Shown one piece after another: positions 26,228-35,124 of a stretch of DNA of 64,000 nucleotides. Source of the DNA: Pyxicephalus adspersus (Eukaryota; Chordata; Amphibia; Anura; Pyxicephalidae). A program made the translations under genes and the position numbers. Position 1 is the first letter of the stretch, and each line of letters starts with the position of its first letter. Location of the stretch: contig NC_092864.1 of NCBI RefSeq assembly GCF_032062135.1, positions 20,389,043 through 20,453,042 on the forward strand. The letters are read 5' to 3'. Below the pieces are notes generated by a model, which worked only from the letters and a program-made list of their open reading frames with translations, had not been told where the DNA came from and did no database searches.

Positions 26228-27867
26228 CAAATTCTAACTGTATACCTCCTGTGATCTACAAGTCCCATGTTTTCTACTGTAAGACAGGAATCATGGAAAT
26301 GCAGACTGGCACCTATTGTTCCTCCTACTTTGGCTGTAACATGGTCACACCTGACTGACCCTCCACCTGGTGAATTCCAAGGTGAGAGGAAAGGTCTCCA
26401 GATATAAAAAGAAAATAAGACCCAGAGAAACGCTTTGGGAGGAAAATGCCAGAAAAAGTTTCTGCAAGCTTCTTGTATAAGTAGGTGTACAGAATCCCAA
26501 TGTTACCGACAAGAAGGCTACAATTTGTCAGTTTTATAAAAAATAAAGCTGGCTGCAGAAATGAAAAAAAATACTTTAGGTTACATTCTAATACATTTTA
26601 ATAAATTACTGCATTATTAATGCCACATCCACATGATGAAGTGGGGAGCTCCTAATATTTTCGCCCCTTCAATTCATACAAGTATGTTGTTCTTAGTGAG
26701 ACTCTGCCTCTGAATGGGGTCATTATCACCTGAAAGCTGCTTCCATTTGTTCACCCTTGATGTAGAGATGTGCCAGATTTGCAAGCTTAACACCCCAGCT
26801 GTGGTAAATACCGAGGAAAAAGTTGTTTAAAAAAAAAAAATGATTTCTCTGTTAATTCAATTGTACTTCATCAAGATTCTGGAAAACTGCCCTTCAGTAT
26901 TTCACAGAAATCAGTGCGAGATGTAATTCATATGGCTATACAAGGCAAGGGAATTCACATTAATGAAGCCTGGTCAGACTGCTGCCAGAATCGTTGCTTA
27001 CTAAGTGTTAAGACGCTGAAGCAGCATGCAAAACAAATTGACTGGGGTCCAGTCCAATCTTCTGGATTTTAGCAATGAGCTTAATCTTTCCATCCTGAGC
27101 CATCAGATGCTTAAAACTGAAGCTTAATCTATTTATATTTTGTATTTCCAAGTTCCCTCTCTCTACTCTCTCACCAACATGCTTAAGACAATTTTAAAAT
27201 AAGGCCTTTACACATTTTGTAGAATATACGTTTTTTATTTTTTTTTAAACCAATGTTATCAATGTGTTTCTCTGTGCAACAAAGGCACATTTTAGCTGGT
27301 GGTAGGAGCCAATAGGGTTCCCTATATAGTTTTTGATCAGTCAATGTCAGTATGCAGAAATAGGCATTACATAGCGAGCTGCATTTGAATTTACTAGGTG
27401 ACATCTATATATGGATGCAGAGCCTTAAAAAAGTTGAAATCAAATTAAAAAGCAGGTGGGACAATGGACAGTAAAAAATAGTTACTTTTTATGAAGGAGA
27501 GCACAGTGGGGTGCTGCACACTCATCCTCTTCTCTTCACAGAACAGCACTGTGTGCACAGCGATCGTTCTTTCTATTGTCACTGGAAATAATCACAATTC
27601 TCAATATGGTCTCAATAGACATCTGATGTCTTTCTGAAGTCTGTAGAGGGTATTTTTTGCCCAGGTGACAGAATGCAACAAATAAAAAAAAAGGCATTTT
27701 CAAATAAAGTCAACAAGCACACTTGCTAATGATAACATTATTACAGTAAACCTCACGTTTCTCCACTACAGAAGTGAAACAGCTTGGTCATCCACCCATT
27801 CCCAGATTTATACCTGAGCAATAGAGAATAAAATTACTTCTTACAGATCTGTACAAAGCCAGTGCAC
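26228..27867 (-). other. MAD1L1 intron with possible conserved block
   Basis: The 26640-27120 part is complex, non-repetitive sequence and could be a conserved element. At 27480-27600 there is a fragment resembling the GTGTGTAC MITE group. Confidence 0.4.
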
Positions 27868-28203
27868 TAAAGCTGCGTACACACTTCCAATTTTTGTCGT
27901 TGGAAAGGATCTTTCACGATCCTTTCCAACGACAAGGGAGTGCACGATGCATGAACGGTGCTGTACATACAGCACCGTTCATGCTCTATGGAGAGGGGAG
28001 GGGGAGAGCGACGGAGCGGCACCCTGCTGCGCGCTCTCCCCTTCCCTTTCATTAGGATCGGCTGTTGTCCATCGTCCGTGGATCCGGCAGGTCGGTCGTC
28101 CGGACGATGGACGACACCGACTGTACACACGGCAGATTTTCGCCCGATAATTGGCCGATGCCGATTATCGGGCGATAAAAATCTGACGTGTGTACGTAGC
28201 TTA
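27868..28203. mobile_element. Inverted-repeat MITE (TAAGCTRCGTACACAC ends) with perfect internal hairpins
   Basis: Ends TAAAGCTGCGTACACACTTC and (reverse complement) TAAGCTACGTACACACGTCA form ~30-bp inverted repeats. Inside are two perfect hairpins: 27894-27935 (18-bp arms TTGTCGTTGGAAAGGATC, 6-base loop) and 27949-27984 (17-bp arms GCATGAACGGTGCTGTA, 2-base loop). Likely relatives are 25946-26227 and 34445-34620. Confidence 0.82.
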
Positions 28204-28702
28204 AGACCAGGGATTCACACACATTTCTAGTATTGTTCCTACAGACAGCAGTACATTTTGTTTAGTGTGTGGTGTACAAAGCATCAGAAAATAATTGCTG
28301 ATATGAAAGTCCTGGCCTGTATGTGACCGTTAACCACCTAAGCGTTACACTGAGGTCTAGATTTCTGTACCAAAAGTGATCCACTGTTTTTCATGAAATT
28401 TTTTTTTTAAATTGTAGACCTGTAACTTACAGAAATATGTCCGAACAGGGGTTCTAGTAGATAATATGAATATAAAAAATGTTTGAAACACACAATCATG
28501 TAAAAAAAAAAAAAAAATTACTTTTAATAAAATTAAAGGAAAAACACAAAAATCAGCAATGTAAACAAATCATAAATACTGAAAATACTGAAAAAGCAAT
28601 AACTCTGTATATTGTAAAGTACTATATTATTCTAAAACACCTCCCTAGTGTGGCAATTTTTAAAACTTTGATTGTGTATTTATTGGAGTTTGTTTTGAAT
28701 TA

Positions 28703-29043
28703 TTTTGTATTTGATTGGATACGGGAGTTTGTATCCAATCCAATACAAAATAAGAATTTGAATTTCCAAGTTATTTACTTTTATTTTATTTTTTTTTTTA
28801 TTTTTTTGTATTGGATTGGATGCTGGAGTTTGTATCCAATCCAATACAAAATGAGTGTTTGAATTTACCAGTTATGTACTTTGTATTAATTTTATATTAT
28901 TTTGTATTGGATTGGATACGCAAGTTTGTATCCAATCCAATACAAAATGACAGTTTGAATTTACCAGGTAAATACTTTGTAATTATTTGAATTATTTTGT
29001 ATTGGATTGAATACAGGAGTTTGTATTGAATCCAATACAAAAT
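28703..29043. repeat. Four tandem ~50-bp hairpins, ~95-bp period
   Basis: Each unit holds an inverted repeat of the form TTTTGTATTGGATTGGATAC - loop GGGAGTT - GTATCCAATCCAATACAAAA. Units start near 28703, 28804, 28899 and 28993 (spacing 101, 95, 94) and are separated by AT-rich spacers that include TTTGAATTTACCAGnTA. The fourth unit has matched changes in both arms (GATTGAATAC / GTATTGAATC), so base pairing is preserved. Confidence 0.9.
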
Positions 29044-29232
29044 GTTTGAATGAGTTTCAGTTTCAATTTCCCGCACATGCGCCGACGTCATCACGCACGC
29101 AGGGAGAAGCCATCCGGTTTTTTTTTTTCTCCGCCGGACGGCTTCTCCCTGCAGAGATCATCCGGCGCTGGAACGAGCAGGACGTCGGACGATCAGCGGG
29201 ACCAGGTAAGAAGCCGGCCGGCATATCACAGG

Positions 29233-29298
29233 ATGCCGGCCGGCGGAACACAAGATGCCGGCCGGCGGAACACAAGATGCCGGCCGGCTTCTTACCGG
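29233..29298. repeat. 22-bp GC-rich tandem repeat containing GGCCGGCC-type palindromes
   Basis: The unit ATGCCGGCCGGCGGAACACA plus AG starts at 29233, 29255 and 29277. Similar GCCGGCCGGC blocks flank it on both sides. Each unit contains the self-complementary core GCCGGCCGGC. Confidence 0.9.
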
Positions 29299-29475
29299 TC
29301 CCGCTGGCACCCGACGAAGGCACCCGACGCTGGAGAGATCGGCGGACGATGACCGATGGAGGACGACGCTGGATGAGCACAGGGGGACCAGGTAAGTGAA
29401 AAATCTCGGGCTTAACCATCCTTGCAATTTTTTTTTGCCCGAGCGAAGGTCGGGCTTAACTGCAAGGAGGTTAAG

Positions 29476-30689
29476 GACTGATGATGAACATCTCTGAATA
29501 ATAAGGTAATCAATATGTTTGCTCACTGACTGCTATCAGCAATCTCCCACTGTTATTTGCCAGCACTAAGCAATTAAGTATACCCTGTCTGACCCGCAAT
29601 GTGAATCTTGCCACTGACAGAGGTACTGCTACATGTGTGACTGCTATAATTTATAAGGACAAACATCTATTTAGAACATGTATACTATTTTTCTACATGA
29701 AAGCTATTTAAGTACCTGAATTTGGCTAGATATCAGCCTCTTGCAGTCCCTGTGCAGCAGAGCTCAGACTGAGGAAGAGGAAGAGCACAAGGAGCCAGTT
29801 GTGCAGCAATATGTATGCGCTAATATAAAACGCGTACATGTGGAGAGGAAAAGAGAAAAGATGAGCTCACCTGTGGGCTGCTTCATATTTTCTTGTCCAG
29901 TCGCAGACTAGGACAGGAAGGAGACCTATTTAAAAAAAAAAATCAAGTCTCCTGGCCGGCTAGTATAACAAACCAGTGTAAATCTCAAAACTGGATGGCT
30001 AGAAATATAATTTCTTTATCAGCTAAAACATCTGCCATATATTTATGTATTTATCTGTTCGTTTGGAGATTTGCCTGCAGTCAAACTTTAAATAAATAAG
30101 TTACTGAATGAAATGGGTCTTTCATTTTCTCCATCCATCATCGGTTTAACATAAACATAGCCCATAATGCCCATCAGTTTTATAGCCCTGGCACTATTCT
30201 CCTAGATGACTGTTTTTTCTCATGTTCATTTATGGTATGAAAACAATTGCAGTGGGTTTATAGAATACTGTGTTTGAACCAATGAACAAACCATTCTGCT
30301 TTTTAGCAGAACACATTCATAAAACCAAGATGAAATCAACTGTAGGAGGTGAACTATCAGGTCAGCCAACCACACAAAGTTCCAGAATAAAAGCTAGAGG
30401 CACTCAGCAAGAAGGCAGTGAACAAATCCTACCTAAATACAACTGTGCAACATTCTTCTATTTGGCTACATTGCACCTTTGTAATGTCAGTAGAATTATA
30501 ATAATCTCGATTTCATCTGCAGGATCCAGAAAAAGAAAAAATGTCATAATATTATTTAACACAGAGGATACACAATCTCTATTCACCTTCCAAACCATTG
30601 TGTTGGAGATTGCATATACTATGTAGATGTATACAATTACACTGGACTGAAGTAATTAAAAGTGGTATTAAACCCTTGTGGGAAAAAAA

Positions 30690-30690
<1 letters not shown>
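29476..30690 (-). other. MAD1L1 intron, no gene recognised
   Basis: A minus-strand 37-bp interval near 29876-29912 has good-looking splice signals (TCCTGTCCTAG and CACAG|GTGAGC). In the phase required after the 33907 exon it has a stop, so it is not the next MAD1L1 exon. Confidence 0.45.

Positions 30691-30693
<3 letters not shown>

Positions 30694-30752
<59 letters not shown>
30694..30752. repeat. (AT)n microsatellite, ~59 bp
   Basis: An uninterrupted AT dinucleotide run. The IYIYIY-type frames across it are artefacts. Confidence 0.98.
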
Positions 30753-30754
<2 letters not shown>

Positions 30755-30961
30755 GTTTCTGACTCTGGAACTTGCTGGGATCATTCCATCGTTGAATCTG
30801 AACCGCCTCCCCCTTTTCTTCCATTTCTTGGGTATCTCCTGTGTTATGCAGTGGATAGCAAAGAATCCTGTAGCTACCCCCTTAAGTGCCTATTTCGACC
30901 AGAGACTACAGACTGACATGAGGCATGGCTAGTACAGAGAATCTGAAGCATTATACTAATG

Positions 30962-31773
30962 CAGGGGTCCTCGAACTACGGCCCGCGGGACGAATACGGC
31001 CCGCTGAGGTTCTCCATCCGGCCCCCCCGGCTGCTGAGGCTGCTTCTCCTGCCTGAGTTCTGGCTGCCTGCCATCTGCACTCCAGGGAACCCGGTCACGT
31101 GACACCACTGTTGCCGGGGTAACGCTGGAGCTGTCGGGCTGAAGCCATCAGGCAGAGAAGGTATGAGCAGAGACTCACTGCTGCCTTCATTTCTCACTGC
31201 ACTGGTTCTCACTGCAGCACATGTGTACATGATCAATGTACATTTGTAAATAGTATAAACATACTATGCACATTGATCATGTACACATGTGCTGCAGTGT
31301 GATCCATGTATGAAGGCAGCAGTGAGTGACAGGTAGCAGACACTGACAAAGTTTTTTTAGCAGCCCTTTTTTACTTAATAAAAAGTGTGGGGTAGTGTTG
31401 GGTGTAGGGTAGGGTGTATAAAAAGAAGCAAATTAATGAATTGCTTGAGATTATTCATTTGCATGGAAAATGCAAGATAAATTTGCATTTTCAATACACA
31501 CAGTGAAAATTCAAATTTATCTGTGCATTTTCCATGCAAAGGAATAATCTCAAGCAATTTTAAAGCCAAAGTAAAAGCCACTTTTTTTTTTTTAATGATC
31601 GGCAAGTGTGCTGTGCATATAGTATTGTTGTTTCATGTTTTTTATACAATAAATACGTTTTGTGCAGTGTGCATAAGAATCTTCTCCTGTTTTTTTTCAA
31701 ACTATAGTACGGCCCCCCGACAGTCTGAAGGACCGTGAACCGGCTCCCTGTTTAAAAAGTTTGAGGACCCCTG
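30962..31773. mobile_element. Non-autonomous hAT-type element with two large internal palindromes
   Basis: The 812-bp element has terminal inverted repeats CAGGGGTCCTCGAACT / CAGGGGTCCTCAAACT and perfect 8-bp target duplications TACTAATG (30954-30961 and 31774-31781). Subterminal sequence is GC-rich (CGGCCCGCGGG). Internally there are two long imperfect palindromes, about 31165-31330 (arms containing GCAGCACATGTGTACATGAT) and about 31437-31560 (arms containing TTGCTTGAGATTATTC). No transposase remains. Confidence 0.9.
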
Positions 31774-32308
31774 TACTAATGCAATGTAGAGGGCACAGTG
31801 GAAGCACCGGGGCTGAAGCATTGTACATCGGTGATACTCTGTACAAAGAAGACATTAGAGCACCCATTAGAAGGTACGTTGACTGCAAAGGGGTATGATG
31901 CTCTATCCATGTACATAGAATGCAGAACCACCCCTAACAACCACAAGACAGTAAAAGCATTTTCTGATATTATTACTACCAAGCAAAGATATTTAGGAGG
32001 CTGTTGACAGCAGTGACATTATGGAAAATTTCCAGAAGCAGGGTAGATTTTACTATTATTTAGCACATTTTTTATATATTTTTACTGACATTAGGGGTGA
32101 ATAGGATGGGAGTTGATTGGGGTAAGTGAACACTAATAAACTGCATTGGTGTAAACTGGTCAATGAAGCACTGCTTTTCATAAATTGTTGTGTTGGGATG
32201 CAAAATGCATCCTTCCACTTGTACTGTGAAAAAACTCTGCCACTAGCTATACATTAGCAGAAACAATTTTAATAATCCTAATGCTGCAGAAAGTACTCCA
32301 ATGTCCAG

Positions 32309-32697
32309 ATGGCACATGTGACATTCTCATCACATGCACTGCTCCAAGACTTTTCTAGAACTACCCCATGTCTCTGGAATGGTCTTCCTCGTCTTCTTTG
32401 GCTTGCTCCTACTTTCTGCTCTTTTAGAAGAGCTCTGAAACATCTTTCTTTTTTTTTTAAATTGCCTACCAATCTTCTTCTTTTGAAACTGTCACTACTT
32501 CCCACCAATCCATATCCCCTCCCCCTATTGTGTGTTTCATCCCCCATCTCCTAGATTTTAAGCTCTTCAGGGCAGGCTCCTCTCGTCCTGTATCACTGTC
32601 TGTATTTGTCTAACATTTGCAACCCTTATTTATTGTACAGCGCTGTGGAATATGTTGGCGCTATTTAAATCATGTTTAGTAATAATAATAAATATAG
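32309..32697 (+). mobile_element. LINE (L2/CR1-type) 3' end
   Basis: A coding remnant reads LWNGLPRLLWLAPTFCSFRR ALKHLSFF, the W-N-x-L-P...SF-x-x-x-L-K-x-x-L-F ending of LINE ORF2 proteins. It is followed by TTTTAAGCTCTTCAGGGCAGG, CTTATTTATTGTACAGCGCT and GGCGCTATTTAAATC, ending in an AAT microsatellite. The same 3' tail occurs at 6780-6905, 55246-55380 (minus) and 58625-58735 (a pair). Confidence 0.72.
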
Positions 32698-33074
32698 TGG
32701 TATATGAGTTTATATAGCCAAGATAGAACACTTCTGCTTTCACCTAAAAAACTGAACCTATGAGGTAAAAGTATCTCTGAGTAACAAGGGTGTGCAAGCT
32801 AAAAGTATTTCTCCTACTTTTCTGAAAAAGTAAACATTAAAATCACTTGGAAAAGAACTATATCCCGGTGACCTCCCTAAAGCAGATCCAGCAATAGCAT
32901 ACAATCTTATGAAAGCGTAGACAGCGCTTGACATTTAAAAATCAAAGAAATGTTGTTCATCAATTTTTTTTCTCCAGCACGGAAGCTGACTCAAGTATGT
33001 AAAATATTAGTCGTTTTAGCACTTGAGTGCACTTTGCTGTAGCTGATGGCACTGCCAAAAACTAATCCTGCTGT

Positions 33075-33152
33075 TCTCAGGGGCTCGGAGCACGTCAAAA
33101 TGTCCAGAGAGCCAGCAAGTGTTCAACCAACTGCGCCACTTAGCTCCAGGGT
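33075..33152 (-). repeat. tRNA-derived (SINE-like) sequence
   Basis: On the minus strand TGGCGCAGTTGG (33127-33138) matches the pol III A box. Further on, GTGCTCCGAGCCC (33081-33093) is a worn B-box (consensus GGTTCGANTCC). The spacing (~35 bases) fits a tRNA or SINE head. No complete cloverleaf or CCA end could be built, so a functional tRNA is unlikely. Confidence 0.45.
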
Positions 33153-33906
33153 ATAAGATACAAAACTTTTAAATTTAAAATATGGGATTTGGGGAAAAAA
33201 AAGACCATGCTAATGGGATAACCTATGTATAAAAAAATGTAAATAAAATATAAATAAAAAAAATTGCATTTGCAATAGCTATACTAATTTTTTTAAGTTT
33301 AATAATAATGTTAGAAGATTATAACAAGTACCCTTCAAATTCATTCTGTCGTCATTGAGATTATGAGTCAGAGGGTGGGGCGGCTGGTGAGAGATAAATG
33401 TTGGGGGTTCAAAGTACTAGGAAGAGGAACGGGTGATGCAACTGGAGATGGATATCTAAATGATCATATAAAAGTATAGATTACGATTATGAGACAGCAT
33501 GTCAACATTAAACTGCACAGGACATTCAGAACCAACCAAAAGCCTGCAGTGCACAATAGCACCTTAGTTCTGAAAAGTTCTGAAAGTTTGATTCAAGCAA
33601 CAACTTTCTTTCTGAGGGCATAAAAGCTACATCATATTAAAGGATGTACTATGCAAATAAAGCCTGCATTTATGTTAAAATAAATACAATTCAAAAAGAT
33701 GGGTGGAAATCCCCTGCGGAAAGATGAATGGCATTATTTGAAGAAAGCCTTTCATGTGAGGAAGCTGCTTTAAAAACAGCAGCCAGGCTTCGCCGTATGG
33801 TTATGAAAAATTGTGAATAGGAATTTAGAGAGGCAAATAGGAACATACAAAAACATTTACAAGTAAATGTAAGACAACAAAGAAATCAAAGCAATTTCCA
33901 TTGTAC

Positions 33907-33993
33907 CTGTTTGTAATAGTCAGGTTCTCTTCTTTCAATTTAATCTCTCGCTGCTGTATGGCAAGGATTTGTTTGGAGAGATCATCCGGAGTC
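33907..33993 (-). CDS. MAD1L1: MAD1L1 internal coiled-coil exon (equivalent to human residues ~330-358)
   Basis: An 87-bp exon with clean splice sites: a TCTTTCCCCAG acceptor above 33993 and an AACAG|GTACAA donor below 33907. One G completes a codon from the previous exon; then 28 codons read TPDDLSKQILAIQQREIKLK followed by EENLTITN, and two bases (AG) remain for the next exon. Human MAD1L1 reads TPEDLSRFVVELQQRELALK at residues ~330-349. This is part of the long parallel coiled coil between the N-terminal region and the MAD2-binding segment. The exon is 18 kb downstream of the first coding exon; the intervening exons were not found. Both exon ends are in phase 2, so skipping it would keep the frame. 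Confidence 0.9.
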
Positions 33994-34444
33994 CTGGGGA
34001 AAGACCAAAAAAGAATATATCTATATTAATGAGTTTGAAAAGTGAGATGAAAAAAAACCCCAGTGTTAGGTCATAGAGAGTGGATGTCTCAGAGGGCAGT
34101 GAAAAGAGACCTGCTATGAAAATAAATGATAGTGAAGCACAAACTTGGTTAATTGTTCCCTCTCTTTTTCAGGAAAAAGATGTTCAAAAACCCAGAAAAT
34201 TTCAAACATTTAAAGTGTCATCGCAAGCATCTTCAAACTTTATGAACATATATTATTGCTATGTTAACAACTACATAATCCAATTATTGACTTACGCCTG
34301 TTATCAAGCATTCATTAGGCTTTGTTTAGTACTCCTCTAAAGTTTTTTCAGAGGCTTAAAAATGAACTCCAGCAATATGTTTAGTCTTGTACAGGCTCGC
34401 CACCTGTACTAAAATCACTTACTCCGACTTCACTGCACACTGTA

Positions 34445-34625
34445 AGGGTAGGTACACATGTGCAAAAACTATCGTTAGAAAACGAACGGCTAATGACAGA
34501 TCAACCATTTTTCATGATTATTTTGAACAATCGTATAGTGCACGATTCTGTAACAATACGATTTTTCAAACATAACCCACCAATAATGTACACAATTTAG
34601 ATACAATCGTTTGAACGATCCAGGA
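34445..34625. repeat. Probable worn member of the GTACACA-ended MITE group
   Basis: AAGGGTAGGTACACATGTGC and GAACGATCCAGGAAGTAACATG resemble the ends and core vocabulary of 27868-28203. Boundaries are uncertain. Confidence 0.4.
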
Positions 34626-34901
34626 AGTAACATGTACTTGTACTTTCCCATGCCTGTTCTAAACTTTTTAGAACTAAGTTGGACAGAAGACTTTTTCTCA
34701 TTAAGAAGTAGTGCTTAGTAGACATACTACTGGCAGTTAGTTGATTTCCCAATGCTTTATCATCATTTAAAATATTGAGCGCGTGAATATAAGGAGATTC
34801 GGTAGGAGGCTTTCAGGGATTTATGAAATGTTACACTAGATACAACATTGCCAGACACCTCAAGCAGTCAATCATCTCATCTTACAGTAAACTTCCATCA
34901 C

Positions 34902-35124
34902 TGGCCTGATTTATTAAAGCTCTCCTAGCTGGAGAGGATACACTTATCAGTGAAGCTGGGCGATACAGCAAACCTAGAGGAGATCTGGTCCAGATTTGAA
35001 AACATTTGCTAACAAATAGCAAATGACTTAAGAAATCCATTCCAGGTTTGCTGGATCACCCACCTTGACCACTGCTGAAAAGTGTATTTTCTCCAGCCTT
35101 GGACGGCTTTAATAAATCGGCCCC
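34902..35124. repeat. Foldback MITE (CCTGATTTATTAAAGCTCTCC family)
   Basis: The two halves are inverted copies: GGCCTGATTTATTAAAGCTC ... CAGCAAACCTAG ... CATTTGCTAACAAATAGCAAATG (centre) ... CCAGGTTTGCTGGATCACCC ... CGGCTTTAATAAATCGGCC. The whole unit can form one long imperfect hairpin. Relatives are at 41461-41666, 50590-50698 (half) and 55394-55512 (half). Confidence 0.88.

Larger units (their letters stand above)
28329..29475. mobile_element. PiggyBac-like non-autonomous element (TTAA ends)
   Basis: The element is bounded by GTTAACCACCTAAGCG on the left and CTGCAAGGAGGTTAAGG on the right, i.e. TTAA followed by CC...GG ends. This fits the TTAA target preference of piggyBac-type transposons. 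At ~1.15 kb it carries no transposase. It contains a tandem hairpin array (28703-29043), a GC-rich core with a 22-bp tandem repeat (29233-29298), and a subterminal GCCCGAGCGAAGGTCGGGC hairpin at the right end. Overlapping frames of 100-130 codons here come from the repeated GC-rich core. Confidence 0.72.

Noticed and set aside
28479..28862. 127-codon plus-strand frame
   Set aside because: It runs through the AT-rich hairpin array (Lys/Ile/Phe-rich) and is a product of the repeat, not a gene.
29007..29526. Frames of 100-130 codons on both strands
   Set aside because: They come from the GC-rich core and 22-bp tandem repeat of the TTAA-ended element; both strands are open simultaneously.
29876..29912. 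Possible next MAD1L1 exon (minus) with GTGAGC donor
   Set aside because: In the phase required after the 33907-33993 exon it contains a stop codon, and the peptide does not match MAD1.
30579..30932. Frames rich in Ile-Tyr repeats
   Set aside because: Translation of the (AT)n microsatellite.
33075..33152. Functional tRNA gene
   Set aside because: A and B boxes are present in worn form, but acceptor stem and anticodon arm could not be paired. Better explained as SINE-derived.
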